A stretch of 45,564 nt of DNA from positions 1 through 45,564 of the forward strand of contig NZ_DIXC01000058.1 in NCBI RefSeq assembly GCF_002435945.1. Direction: 5' to 3'. Numbering within the stretch: the first letter of the stretch is position 1; each line of letters starts with the position of its first letter. The notes below the pieces were generated by a model. The model was not told the DNA's origin. It saw only the letters and a list, made by a program, of their open reading frames with translations, and ran no database searches. Origin of the DNA: Mesotoga sp. UBA6090 (GTDB lineage Bacteria > Thermotogota > Thermotogae > Petrotogales > Kosmotogaceae). Shown here piece after piece: positions 33,219 through 41,558 of this stretch. The position numbers and the translations under genes are program-made.

Positions 33219-33973
33219 GTGAAAACAGGTTCAAATTCGAACTTGAATATGAGATCGGATTTATGGGAGTGATCTTCCACACCATTCAGTTCGGTCAGAC
33301 GGGAACCGTTCTTAACTACGTGAAAGACGGCGGACAGGACATTCTCTTTCCATATCAAAATCAAAGGTACACAGCCGGGCTGAGCATCGGCAAACACACG
33401 GTTTACTTTCTGTATCAGCCGCTCACGGTTCAGTCCAAGGTTCAACTTAAGAACGACCTGATAGTCGATGGAGTCACCTTCCCCGCCGGAAGTGGAAACC
33501 TCTTGAACTACGTCTTCCCCTTCTACAGGGTCAGTTACACTTACGACGCCTTGAGAAAGGGTAACAGCTATCTTGCCCTCGGCCTATCACTTCAGTTGAG
33601 AAATGCAGATATCTACTTCGAGTTTCTCGACGGAACGAAATTCGTCGACAACAAGAATGTCGGTCCCGTTCCGATTATCAAAGTGAAGGGCGCATACTGG
33701 CTGAACGAAAAGGTTTACCTGGCAACAGACATCGACGGTTTCTACGCCTCCAGCAAGTTCCTTAACGGAGCTGACTTCGACTTCGAGGGATCGGTACTCG
33801 ACGCTTCTCTGAGAGCCGGACTGCTTCTGACGGATTATCTCGAAACCTATTTCAATGTACGTTTCATAGGGGGAACCGCGAAGGGCACTTCCGAAAACTC
33901 CGGCAGCCCCGACGGCTTCACCGACAACAGACTTGCGACCATTAACTTCAGCATAGGCTTCCAGCTGAAGTAA
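33219..33973 (+). pseudogene. Thermotogota-type outer-membrane beta-barrel protein, start region deleted
   Basis: A well-formed start (CGGAGG, then GTG at 33219, AAA ACA) runs out of frame after three codons and hits TGA at 33270. The barrel sequence is in another frame: ENRFKFELEYEIGFMGVIFHT (split from 33221) onward through QNQRYTAGLSIGKHTVYFLYQ, YLALGLSLQLRNADIYF, VGPVPIIKVKG and a terminal aromatic-flanked strand ATINFSIGFQLK. The signal peptide is absent. I infer a small deletion between the start and the mature protein that also broke the frame. An ATG at 33263 could make 236 residues but without export signal or good ribosome site. Confidence 0.7.
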
Positions 33974-34215
33974 GTAGACTCTATAAACTCCTACCTAAAT
34001 GGCCGGTGCTTTTTTGTCTGGTGCTCGATCCTCAATTGAGATTATGCCTTTAGAAAAGGTGTTACCAGCAACAATACGAATTCAGCACTTAACTTCTCAT
34101 TTATGTTTGCTAATACTGGGTCTCTACGGATCAGAAAGTTGATTCGTCAAGAGATTTGCTATCGAAAGCATTTTTTGATATTCTAGTATCAATGTCATCG
34201 AGTGAGGTCAATATT

Positions 34216-34968
34216 ATGGAACATTTCAAGGCTTTCAAAAAAGTGGACGAGATCTTTGAGCTCTTCTTTGAGCAAAGAAAATGGAGACTTAGCGACATAG
34301 TGGCCAGGTTAGGTTATCCCAAAGCCACCGTTCACCATATTCTTGCAGCAATGACGGAACTGGACTACCTCACAAAGGACAGGAACTTCTATATGCTCGG
34401 AAACAGGATTCTCCAGTTGAGCGGACTCATGAGAAGGAACCTCGAATTCAGAGAAGTGGCTCTTCCATACCTTGAGGAACTCAGAAATGAGATTAACGAG
34501 ACTATTCATCTTACGTCGCTATTCAGAGATCAAGTAATCTACATCGAATGTCTCCATCCGACTCACGCACTCCGCCCGCACTCAACGGTCGGAGTCACCG
34601 CCTCTATGTATTGCACCGGAGTTGGAAAGGCTCTTCTGGCGTTTCAACCGGATTCTTACATAGACGGATATCTTGAAAGAGTAACCCTGGCAAGAAGAAC
34701 AGACAATACTATTACAGACAAGGAGCGGCTCAGAAAAGAGCTCGAGTGGATAAGAGAACACGGCTATGCGTATGACAGAATCGAACAGGAAGAAAGCATA
34801 AAGTGCATTGCCGCACCCATACTGGACAATCACGGAGTCGCGAAGTATGCCGTCAGTATTGCCGGGCCTTCTAATAGAATGACCGACGAAGCAATTGAAA
34901 GGTATAAGGAACGCTTTTTGAAGACAATAGAAAAGCTGAACAAGCTGTTTATCGATTTCGAGACGTGA
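34216..34968 (+). CDS. IclR-family transcriptional regulator
   Basis: ATG 34216 is favoured by GAGGT seven bases upstream; the frame is open from 34156. 250 residues: winged helix (KKVDEIFELFFEQRKWRLSDIVARLGYPKATVHHILAAM, at about 8-45) then the IclR effector domain with RNLEFREVALPYLEEL, TIHLTSLFRDQVIYIE, CTGVGKALLAF and IEQEESIKCIAAPILD…VSIAGP. It probably controls the amino-acid transport and catabolism operon starting at 35246 and senses a pathway intermediate. Confidence 0.9.
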   Translation: MEHFKAFKKVDEIFELFFEQRKWRLSDIVARLGYPKATVHHILAAMTELDYLTKDRNFYMLGNRILQLSGLMRRNLEFREVALPYLEELRNEINETIHLTSLFRDQVIYIECLHPTHALRPHSTVGVTASMYCTGVGKALLAFQPDSYIDGYLERVTLARRTDNTITDKERLRKELEWIREHGYAYDRIEQEESIKCIAAPILDNHGVAKYAVSIAGPSNRMTDEAIERYKERFLKTIEKLNKLFIDFET

Positions 34969-35109
34969 AAGCTCAAAGAAGTCTGATTCTACCTTTACTT
35001 CTAGGAACAACGACCTTCTTTCAAGATCGACCCGCAGGAGAGAGATTACCTCTATCTAACAGTCATAATTAACCCAGATACTTCTCAGACGTCTCTGAAT
35101 GGTTTTGGA

Positions 35110-35165
35110 AATCCTGTGACCAATTTGGTAAATTCAAAGGTAGTTACCACATTGTTGAATCCTGT
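35110..35165 (+). promoter_or_regulatory. Direct repeats upstream of the amino-acid operon
   Basis: AATCCTGT occurs at 35110-35117 and again at 35158-35165 in the 277-base gap between IclR and binding-protein genes, with related flanks (TTGGA… and …TTCCA). It is a possible regulator site; nothing else recognisable lies in the gap except the AAAGGGG ribosome site before 35246. Confidence 0.25.
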
Positions 35166-35245
35166 TCCATATTATTGAACTATTCAGACCATTTCCAATG
35201 CGTGCTTTTTTTGAGACGCAATCCATACGTGAAAGGGGAATTGAG

Positions 35246-36031
35246 ATGAAAAAACTGTTTGTTTTGATCGTTGTTGCCTGTATGTTTGTTTCATTTGGTC
35301 TTGCAGCTACCACACTGGAAAACGTAGTTAAGAGCGGAAAGTTAACTGTTGCAACTGATATGACCGCTGTACCGATGCAGTACAGGGACGCTTCGGGAAA
35401 TCCAACTGGATTCACCGTCGAGCTTATGGAACTTGCAGCCAAGGAAATGGGTGTCGAATTGGTTTGGCAGGATGTGGCTTGGGAAAGCCTTATTCCTTCA
35501 TTGCTTTCGGGAAAAGCCGACATGATAGCGGCAAATATGTCAATGACCCTAACGAGAATGAAGTCTATAAGATTCTCCGACCCGTTCTTCCTTACAGGAA
35601 TTGTTGCGATAGCCAGAAAGGATTCTCCTCTTCAAAACTGGAAAGAACTGGCCGATCCTTCAGTCAAGATGGGTGCGACAATGGGTTCCGTTCACGCAGA
35701 TTTCATTGAACAAGAATGGGGCAAAGATGCTTCTCTGTACGACAATCTTGCCGAATGGATGACGGACATCAAGTTGGGTAGAATCGACTCGGTCATGGAC
35801 GATGAGATGATCTGTGTCGAGCTAGTCAACAAGAACCCGGATCTGAAGATTCTGGACGGTTATGTGAGACCCGACACTTACGGACTAGCTTTCAGGCAGG
35901 ACAAAGATTCCGACTCGCTGGTCGAATGGTTCAACTGGTTCCTCAAGTGGGAAAAGCTGACTGGCGAATACGGAAAGATTTACGAGAAATACGTAGGCAA
36001 GGCCTGGGAACCATCTTTCATTATTGATTAA
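35246..36031 (+). CDS. Polar amino-acid ABC importer binding protein
   Basis: 261 residues; ATG 35246 follows AAAGGGG. Signal peptide (LFVLIVVACMFVSFGLA), then SBP_bac_3 fold: LTVATDMTAVPMQYRDASGNPTG (split at 33-55), FTVELMELAAKEMGVEL, ESLIPSLLSGKADMIAANMSMT (ligand-contact region), RMKSIRFSDPFFLTG and GKIYEKYVGKAWEP. It binds an amino acid in the periplasm for the permease pair encoded downstream. A strong hairpin follows it. Confidence 0.92.
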   Translation: MKKLFVLIVVACMFVSFGLAATTLENVVKSGKLTVATDMTAVPMQYRDASGNPTGFTVELMELAAKEMGVELVWQDVAWESLIPSLLSGKADMIAANMSMTLTRMKSIRFSDPFFLTGIVAIARKDSPLQNWKELADPSVKMGATMGSVHADFIEQEWGKDASLYDNLAEWMTDIKLGRIDSVMDDEMICVELVNKNPDLKILDGYVRPDTYGLAFRQDKDSDSLVEWFNWFLKWEKLTGEYGKIYEKYVGKAWEPSFIID

Positions 36032-36054
36032 ACCAAGAGAATCGTTATTTCAAG

Positions 36055-36083
36055 ATGAGATGGGGGGCTAGCCCCCATCTCAT
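36055..36083 (+). terminator. Intra-operon terminator/attenuator
   Basis: Perfect 12-bp stem ATGAGATGGGGG / CCCCCATCTCAT with 5-base loop, then TTTAGG, 23 bases after the binding-protein stop. It probably lets some transcripts end there so that binding protein outnumbers the other subunits. Confidence 0.85.
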
Positions 36084-36108
36084 TTTAGGAATCGAAAGGG
36101 GAATTCTG

Positions 36109-36840
36109 ATGGAACCGATTGTTCGAATTCGAGGTCTCAACAAGTCTTTTGGCAAACTTCACGTTCTCAAGGACGTCGAATTGGATGTATACGAAAGCGA
36201 TGTGCTGGTCCTTTGTGGACCCAGCGGGGCCGGAAAAAGCACTCTTCTTCGCTGTATAAATATGCTCGAGCACTTTCACGAGGGTTCGATCGAGGTTTTG
36301 GGAAAAGACATAAAGCAAACGAGAGCTAACCTGAATTTCGTTAGAAAGAACTCGGGAATGGTCTTTCAGCATTTCAACCTCTTCCCTCACATTTCCGTAG
36401 TTGATAATGTCACTCTGGCACCCATACTCGTTAAGAAAGTACCTAAACATGAAGCCGTTGAAAAAGCAAAGAAACTGCTGGATCAGGTGGGATTATCGGC
36501 CAAGTACGACGCCTTCCCTCCTCAACTTTCCGGAGGACAAAAGCAGAGAGTCGCTATCGCTAGGGCCCTGGCAATGGATCCAAAACTCATGCTCTTCGAC
36601 GAACCCACGTCGGCCCTTGACCCTGAGATGATAAAGGAAGTACTAGATGTCATGACAAATCTCGCACGCGGCGGAATGACGATGATAATCGTAAGTCACG
36701 AAATGGGTTTTGCGAGACAGGTGGCCAACAAGATTGGTTTCCTGGATGACGGGAAGCTGATCGAGCTTACCCCTAAGGATGAGTTCTTCAACAATCCCAG
36801 GAGTGATAGAACCAAGGAATTCCTGAGCAAGATACTTTAG
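36109..36840 (+). CDS. Polar amino-acid ABC importer ATPase (GlnQ-like)
   Basis: ATG 36109 has AAAGGGG eight bases upstream; the frame is open further up through the hairpin. 243 residues: Walker A CGPSGAGKSTLLRC, Q-loop MVFQHFNLFPH, signature LSGGQKQRVAIARAL, Walker B LMLFDEPTSALDPEM and switch VSHEMGFARQVA, all intact. It powers the permeases at 36849 and 37538. Confidence 0.95.
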   Translation: MEPIVRIRGLNKSFGKLHVLKDVELDVYESDVLVLCGPSGAGKSTLLRCINMLEHFHEGSIEVLGKDIKQTRANLNFVRKNSGMVFQHFNLFPHISVVDNVTLAPILVKKVPKHEAVEKAKKLLDQVGLSAKYDAFPPQLSGGQKQRVAIARALAMDPKLMLFDEPTSALDPEMIKEVLDVMTNLARGGMTMIIVSHEMGFARQVANKIGFLDDGKLIELTPKDEFFNNPRSDRTKEFLSKIL

Positions 36841-36848
36841 GTGATGTC

Positions 36849-37541
36849 ATGCTTGACATGAGAATGATCTCACAGTATCTTCCCGATTTCTTTGAAGCCT
36901 TGTTGGAAACGCTAAAAGTTGCGGCTTTGAGTGGTATCTTCTCCCTCATTATTGGAACAGTAGTGGGTATCCTTTCAACGATGAAGTCCTGGTTCGCAAG
37001 AACACCCGTAGGAATATATACGGGATTCATAAGATCGACTCCTTTGCTTGTCCAGTTGTACTTCGTCCACTATGGCCTCCCGATAACCGGACTGATGCTG
37101 ACTTCCTTTCAAAGCGCTATAGTTGCCTTTTCTCTCAACAGTGGCGCTTACATATCCGAAATAGTACGTGGCGGGCTTATAGCTATAGACAAAGGCCAGG
37201 CAGAAGCCTCAAAAGCACTCGGCCTATCATGGTTTCAGACGATGAGGAAGGTAATCCTGCCTCAGGTCTTCAGAAACATCCTGCCACCACTGATCAGCCA
37301 ATTCTCGTACTTGATAAAAGACACAAGTCTTGCTGCAGTTCTGGTTATCCCCGAGCTTACATATACTGCTCGAAAGATCGCTGCGAGAACCTATATGCCA
37401 TTCGAATCATTCGGTGTTCCGATGTTAATGTATTTCGGAATCTATCTGATTCTTGCTCTTCTGAGCGGTCTAATAAGCAGAAATCAGAAATCGAGACAGT
37501 CGGATGCGAAGCGATGGTTCGGTCCTAAGAAGGTGGTATGA
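36849..37541 (+). CDS. Polar amino-acid ABC importer permease 1
   Basis: 230 residues of HisM/GlnP type with about five hydrophobic segments: FIRSTPLLVQLYFVHYGLPI, then SGAYISEIVRGGLIAIDKGQ leading to the EAA coupling loop QAEASKALGLSWFQTMRKVILPQ, and SYLIKDTSLAAVLVIPEL. It starts 8 bases after the ATPase gene; the end overlaps permease 2 by ATGA. Confidence 0.94.
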   Translation: MLDMRMISQYLPDFFEALLETLKVAALSGIFSLIIGTVVGILSTMKSWFARTPVGIYTGFIRSTPLLVQLYFVHYGLPITGLMLTSFQSAIVAFSLNSGAYISEIVRGGLIAIDKGQAEASKALGLSWFQTMRKVILPQVFRNILPPLISQFSYLIKDTSLAAVLVIPELTYTARKIAARTYMPFESFGVPMLMYFGIYLILALLSGLISRNQKSRQSDAKRWFGPKKVV

Positions 37542-38185
37542 TGCAAGACATATCTTTACTACAGCAGATAATTAGGCTCGGAGTCGCCTTCCTTAACAAC
37601 CTGGCCTTTCTTCCATTCGTTCTGGGAATCGGTATAGTGCTGGGAATTGCGATCGCCCTGATTCGTTTCCATCGAATCCCCGTTGCATCGCAACTTCTAG
37701 CCATTGTTGTAGAGATAATCAGGGGATCGCCCTTCTTGATAATCGTCTATGCGATCTACTTTGCGCTGCCGTACGTCGGAATTGAATTGGGCGCGTTTCA
37801 AACGGGAATAGTTGTTCTTTCTGTTACAGCAACGGCTTATCTCTCAGAGGTTTTCAGAAGCGGCCTTCTGTCTCTAGATAAAGGGCAGTTTGAAGCGGCT
37901 GAGGCTCTTGGAATGAACTACTTTCAGAAACTAGTCCATGTTGTTTTACCCCAGATCATTAAGAGTACCATGCCGTCAATTGTCGGCCAGATAGTAATGA
38001 CAATAAAGGACACTTCGATAGTCTCACTCGTTGGAATGGTTGAGATCGTCAGAACCTCCAGACAGATAATGCAACTGACTTTGAGTCCGTTTACTGCATT
38101 CAGCATAGTGTCTGTGTTCTTCATACTTGTGTGCTATCCACTAATTGTCGTATCTAAAAAACTAGAGGGAGGGAGTAACAAATGA
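37538..38185 (+). CDS. Polar amino-acid ABC importer permease 2
   Basis: 215 residues, the same family as permease 1: EIIRGSPFLIIVYAIYFALP, TAYLSEVFRSGLLSLDKGQ, EAA loop FEAAEALGMNYFQKLVHVVLPQ and IKDTSIVSLVGMVEI. The ATGATG start overlaps the upstream stop, and its own stop overlaps the aminotransferase start, so transport and catabolism are translationally linked. Confidence 0.94.
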   Translation: MMQDISLLQQIIRLGVAFLNNLAFLPFVLGIGIVLGIAIALIRFHRIPVASQLLAIVVEIIRGSPFLIIVYAIYFALPYVGIELGAFQTGIVVLSVTATAYLSEVFRSGLLSLDKGQFEAAEALGMNYFQKLVHVVLPQIIKSTMPSIVGQIVMTIKDTSIVSLVGMVEIVRTSRQIMQLTLSPFTAFSIVSVFFILVCYPLIVVSKKLEGGSNK

Positions 38186-39348
38186 AGTTTCAGCTCGAGT
38201 CTTCCAAGCTTGAGTTTTTCAGGCCCGATGCCTTTGGATTCATTAACGGTCTGAAGAAAGAACCACCAAAGCAGAAAATGATCAACCTTTCAATAGGTGC
38301 CCCGAACAGACCCACCCCGGAATGGATAGTGGAGATAATGAAGGAGAACCTGTCGAATCCTGCCTACCATACTTATCCGCCGCAGCACGGCGCTCCGGAG
38401 CTTCTTGAGGCTGTCGCTGACTGGTATAGGAAACGTTTCGGAGTCACGCTGAATCCCGAAGAGAATGTGCTCGTCACAGTCGGAATCAAAGAGGCTATTT
38501 TCAATGCATTGCACGCACTGGCAAATGCCGGCGATTCAATTCTTGTTCCTGATCCAGGTTATCCAACATACTTTGAGGGCGTTCTTTTCACCGGAGGAAA
38601 GCTTCTCACTTACGACGGCGATGTTGATCCGATGGCCACTCTAGACGAAATCGAGAGTCTTGCCAAGTTGCACAAGCCGAAAATGGTAATCGTCAATTAT
38701 CCCTCAAATCCCACCGGCAGAGTGGCAAACAGAGAATACTACGACCGGCTTTCCGAGCTTTCCGGCAAGTACGGTTTTGTCGTGATGAGTGATCTTGCAT
38801 ACTCCGAAATAGCCTTTGACAATCTTGAAGTCAACAGTTATTTCGAAGCGCGCCAGAATCTCGAACTGGGACTGGAGTACTTCGCCTTCTCAAAGACCTA
38901 TAACATGGCCGGATGGAGAGTTGGGGCAATAGTAGCCGAAAAACGTCTTCTGGACGCAGTGAAACTTTACAAATCGAAGATCGACTCAAATGTCTTCTAC
39001 CCTATCCAGCTCGCCGCTGCGGGGGCTTTGAAGTCTACCCCCGATTCTTATTATTGTGAGCTCAGGGGAATATATCAGGGCAGGCGAGATGCGATTATTG
39101 AAGGTCTGAAGGCATCGGGATTGACCTTCACTGCTCCCCAGGGAGCGATGTATGTATGGGTTTCCACGCCGGAAGGCATTGATCCCTGGAGCTTCACCGA
39201 AAAACTATACAGAGATTACGGTATTCTCGTTGTTCCTGGAACAGCCTATGGCGCCAACGGTTCACGGAAGGTCAGAATGGGCTTGGTTCAGGAGTTCGAA
39301 GCTATGACGGAAGCGGCCAGAAGATTGGCAGAAGGGAGATCATGGTGA
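38182..39348 (+). CDS. PLP-dependent class I/II aminotransferase
   Basis: 388 residues: INLSIGAPNRPTPEWIVEIM, YPPQHGAPELLEAVADWY, VTVGIKEAIFNALHAL, DPGYPTYFEGVLFTGG, VNYPSNPTGRVANREYY, and the Schiff-base Lys at residue 238 in FAFSKTYNMAGWRVG. The C-terminal substrate Arg lies in SRKVRMGLV. Fold type I, subgroup of aspartate and LL-diaminopimelate aminotransferases. In this operon it probably converts the imported amino acid to its 2-oxo acid for the lyase encoded next. Confidence 0.92.
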   Translation: MKFQLESSKLEFFRPDAFGFINGLKKEPPKQKMINLSIGAPNRPTPEWIVEIMKENLSNPAYHTYPPQHGAPELLEAVADWYRKRFGVTLNPEENVLVTVGIKEAIFNALHALANAGDSILVPDPGYPTYFEGVLFTGGKLLTYDGDVDPMATLDEIESLAKLHKPKMVIVNYPSNPTGRVANREYYDRLSELSGKYGFVVMSDLAYSEIAFDNLEVNSYFEARQNLELGLEYFAFSKTYNMAGWRVGAIVAEKRLLDAVKLYKSKIDSNVFYPIQLAAAGALKSTPDSYYCELRGIYQGRRDAIIEGLKASGLTFTAPQGAMYVWVSTPEGIDPWSFTEKLYRDYGILVVPGTAYGANGSRKVRMGLVQEFEAMTEAARRLAEGRSW

Positions 39349-40253
39349 GAAGATTACTTGAAGGGGTCGGCGTAGCTCCGCTAACTCCGATGAATGATGA
39401 TGGTTCCTGTGTTGACTACAATGCAATAAAGTCCTATGTGGACTTCCTGGCTGAGAAAGGTGTCGACGGAATGTTTGTGCTCGGCACGACCGGTGAGGGA
39501 ACATCCCTCACATTGCCTGAAAGAAAAAAGGCTCTGGAGTCATTCCTCGAGGCAAACAAAGGGAGAATGACCGTTGTCTCTCATTGCGGAGCTGCAGTGC
39601 TGGAAGACATAATCGAACTGTTGAAGCACTCAAAGGAATCTGGAGCAGACGCGGCCGCAGTAGTCTCGCCTTTCTTCTTCAATCACAAGCAGGAGGAGCT
39701 CTTCGGTTTTTACGACAAGATAGCGGATTCTGTAAGCGACTTCCCTTTATACATCTACAATATTCCTTCTCTGACGAAAAACCCGGTTAGCGTCGATGTC
39801 ATTGCCAGGCTCCATGAAAAACACAAGAATATTGTCGGTCTGAAAGACAGCAGCGGCGATTTCGTGAATTCGCTGAGTGTGATTTGGGCACTGCCGTCGA
39901 CGTTCAGTACGGTCGTTGGATGCGATGCTGCATTCGCATCGGTTCTAATCGCCGGTGCCAGAGGCTGTGTTTCGGGCCCCGGAGCAGTCTTTCCGGAATT
40001 CTTCGTGAAAGTCCGAGATGCGGTAAGAGCTGGTGATTTCGACAAGGCATTTGATAGTCAGAAGTCCTTGACAAAGCTGACGAAGGCAGTTGGGAACGGT
40101 GCAAATATTCCGTATATGAAACATGTTCTCGAAAGAAGGGGCCTAAAGATGGGCGGTGTGAAAACTCCTCTCAAGAGACTGGAGAATTCGGAAATTGCAT
40201 CTCTTGACAGCAATCTTGTCACAGTCATGAAGGAACTCGGAATAGACTTCTAG
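39342..40253 (+). CDS. DapA-family (DHDPS/NAL superfamily) lyase
   Basis: 303 residues, a TIM-barrel class I aldolase: VAPLTPMNDDGSCVD, GVDGMFVLGTTGEGTSLTLPERK, VSPFFFNHKQEEL, the catalytic Tyr in PLYIYNIPS, the Schiff-base Lys in IVGLKDSSGD (about 166) and VVGCDAAFASVLIAGARGCVSG. It overlaps the aminotransferase by 7 bases. The setting in an amino-acid import operon argues for catabolic retro-aldol cleavage of a 4-hydroxy-2-oxo acid (giving pyruvate plus an aldehyde or oxo acid) rather than lysine synthesis, but the substrate is not proven. Confidence 0.88.
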   Translation: MVRRLLEGVGVAPLTPMNDDGSCVDYNAIKSYVDFLAEKGVDGMFVLGTTGEGTSLTLPERKKALESFLEANKGRMTVVSHCGAAVLEDIIELLKHSKESGADAAAVVSPFFFNHKQEELFGFYDKIADSVSDFPLYIYNIPSLTKNPVSVDVIARLHEKHKNIVGLKDSSGDFVNSLSVIWALPSTFSTVVGCDAAFASVLIAGARGCVSGPGAVFPEFFVKVRDAVRAGDFDKAFDSQKSLTKLTKAVGNGANIPYMKHVLERRGLKMGGVKTPLKRLENSEIASLDSNLVTVMKELGIDF

Positions 40254-40261
40254 TCCTCTCA

Positions 40262-40303
40262 ATAAGAAATGCGTTTGGAAAGTTCTCCAGACGCATTTCT
40301 TAT
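40262..40303. terminator. Strong bidirectional terminator
   Basis: Stem of up to 18 bp (ATAAGAAATGCGTTTGGA pairing with 40286-40303, one G-T wobble) around loop AAGTTC. A-rich and T-rich flanks serve both the DapA-like gene (plus) and the amidotransferase gene (minus). Confidence 0.9.
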
Positions 40304-40308
40304 GATAT

Positions 40309-40965
40309 TCAAAGAACTATCGATTCGGCGTTTTTAATCTCGATAGAGTTTCCGGGGAGATCGCCGAATTCCTCAACGGGTTCGCTGGAGACTATCCTAA
40401 CCCCGTCCATCTCGTAAAGAAACAGGGCGTGCTCCGTGTCGTCTTTCTCTGCGTTCTGCCTTATTGCCCAGACGTTTTCAAAATCCGTGAGAAGCGCGTT
40501 GATCGAAGTGTAGCGGTAGTTCTCCGCCACAAAGTCTGCGGTGATTTCCAGGGCTCTCTTCGTTTCGTATCTTTCGAGATTGCTGACCAGAAGCTCGAGA
40601 TATCTCTGTGTATCTGTCGTTCCTTCATCGCTCGCAAAGTCGTATATCGTTCCATTGTGGCACAAGGCGTAATTCCTCCCTTTGACCGTGGCGTAGAAGG
40701 GATGCACGTGTTCGAGATTGACGACGTATCCCTTTGACGCCTTTCGAGAATGAACAATGCCGATCCTGCTTGGAGGAAGCTTTCTATAACTATCAAAGAT
40801 CGCGCCTGAACTGTTGTAGGTCTCTCTTCCTTCGCCACGAAGGGCATAGCCCCAGCCGTCACTGTGAGGACTGGAAATGCCTTTTTCGGAGATGACCTTT
40901 AGAATGTCTAAAATCCAGTTTGTGTCTATTTCCTTATATGCTTTGAAGGCGATCATTCTGCACAC
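40309..40965 (-). CDS. Class II glutamine amidotransferase domain protein
   Basis: 218 residues from GTG 40965, which overlaps the pdxT stop by 13 bases. It begins MCRMIAFKAY, so Cys2 becomes the N-terminal nucleophile after Met removal. SSPHSDGWGYAL, GIVHSRKAS, HVHPFYA and ALCHNGTIYDF are the glutamine-binding motifs of YafJ-type amidotransferases. A stand-alone domain; the ammonia acceptor is unknown. Its position at the end of a vitamin B6/NAD operon suggests a link to that metabolism. Confidence 0.85.
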   Translation of the reverse strand: MCRMIAFKAYKEIDTNWILDILKVISEKGISSPHSDGWGYALRGEGRETYNSSGAIFDSYRKLPPSRIGIVHSRKASKGYVVNLEHVHPFYATVKGRNYALCHNGTIYDFASDEGTTDTQRYLELLVSNLERYETKRALEITADFVAENYRYTSINALLTDFENVWAIRQNAEKDDTEHALFLYEMDGVRIVSSEPVEEFGDLPGNSIEIKNAESIVL

Positions 40966-41555
40966 TCTTTAATCCTCTTTTCAGCCGCTTCGGCCATCTT
41001 TAGAAAGTACCGGTGAATTCTCAGGTCCCCTGTGAGTTCGGGATGAAAGGAGGCTGCCAGCACGTTACCCTGGCGAACAAGTACCGGCGATCCGTCGTAG
41101 CTGGTCAGGACTCTAACTTCGCCACTGATCGATTCGATCTTTGGAGCCCGAATGAATACTGCCCTGAATGGTTCGGGACCGATCTCGTCTATCTGTAGAT
41201 CGACCTCGAAGCTGTTGATCTGCCTGCCGTAACCATTTCTCTTGACGCTTATGTCTAGAACGCCCAGAGAGTCCTGATTGAGCACGTTCTCAATCTTCCT
41301 CGACAGGAGAATCATGCCCGCGCAGGTCGCCAAGACCGGCATTCCATCTTCTATTCTATTCCTGAGGATTTCCCACATTTCGAATCTCTTCAAGAGCTTG
41401 ATCATCGTGGTCGACTCTCCACCAGGCATTACCAGAGCCTCAACGGAGTCGAGTTCCTTCCGGTTCTTCACCCAGGACGGTTCGACTCCTGTCTTCCTGA
41501 GAATCGATAGATGTTCCTGTATAGCGCCTTGAATTCCGAGAACCCCGATCTTCAA
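40953..41555 (-). CDS. pdxT: Pyridoxal 5'-phosphate synthase glutaminase subunit PdxT
   Basis: 200 residues from TTG 41555, three bases after the pdxS stop. Triad glutaminase motifs: VLGIQGAIQEHL, the oxyanion MPGGESTTM, the nucleophile Cys in LATCAGMILL (about 79), and the His-Glu pair in SFHPELTGD (about 170-172). It splits glutamine and channels ammonia to PdxS. Standard length for the family. Confidence 0.96.
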   Translation of the reverse strand: MKIGVLGIQGAIQEHLSILRKTGVEPSWVKNRKELDSVEALVMPGGESTTMIKLLKRFEMWEILRNRIEDGMPVLATCAGMILLSRKIENVLNQDSLGVLDISVKRNGYGRQINSFEVDLQIDEIGPEPFRAVFIRAPKIESISGEVRVLTSYDGSPVLVRQGNVLAASFHPELTGDLRIHRYFLKMAEAAEKRIKECAE

Positions 41556-41558
41556 CCC

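Noticed and set aside
33101..33445. N-terminal extension of the nucleoside phosphorylase frame
   Set aside because: Antisense to barrel-protein sequence; the family normally starts near 33100, where a ribosome site exists.
34000..34020. Terminator after the barrel-protein pseudogene
   Set aside because: A T-run is present but no stable stem precedes it.
39342..40253. Biosynthetic dapA for lysine
   Set aside because: The operon context (importer, aminotransferase, IclR) favours catabolism, so no gene symbol was given.
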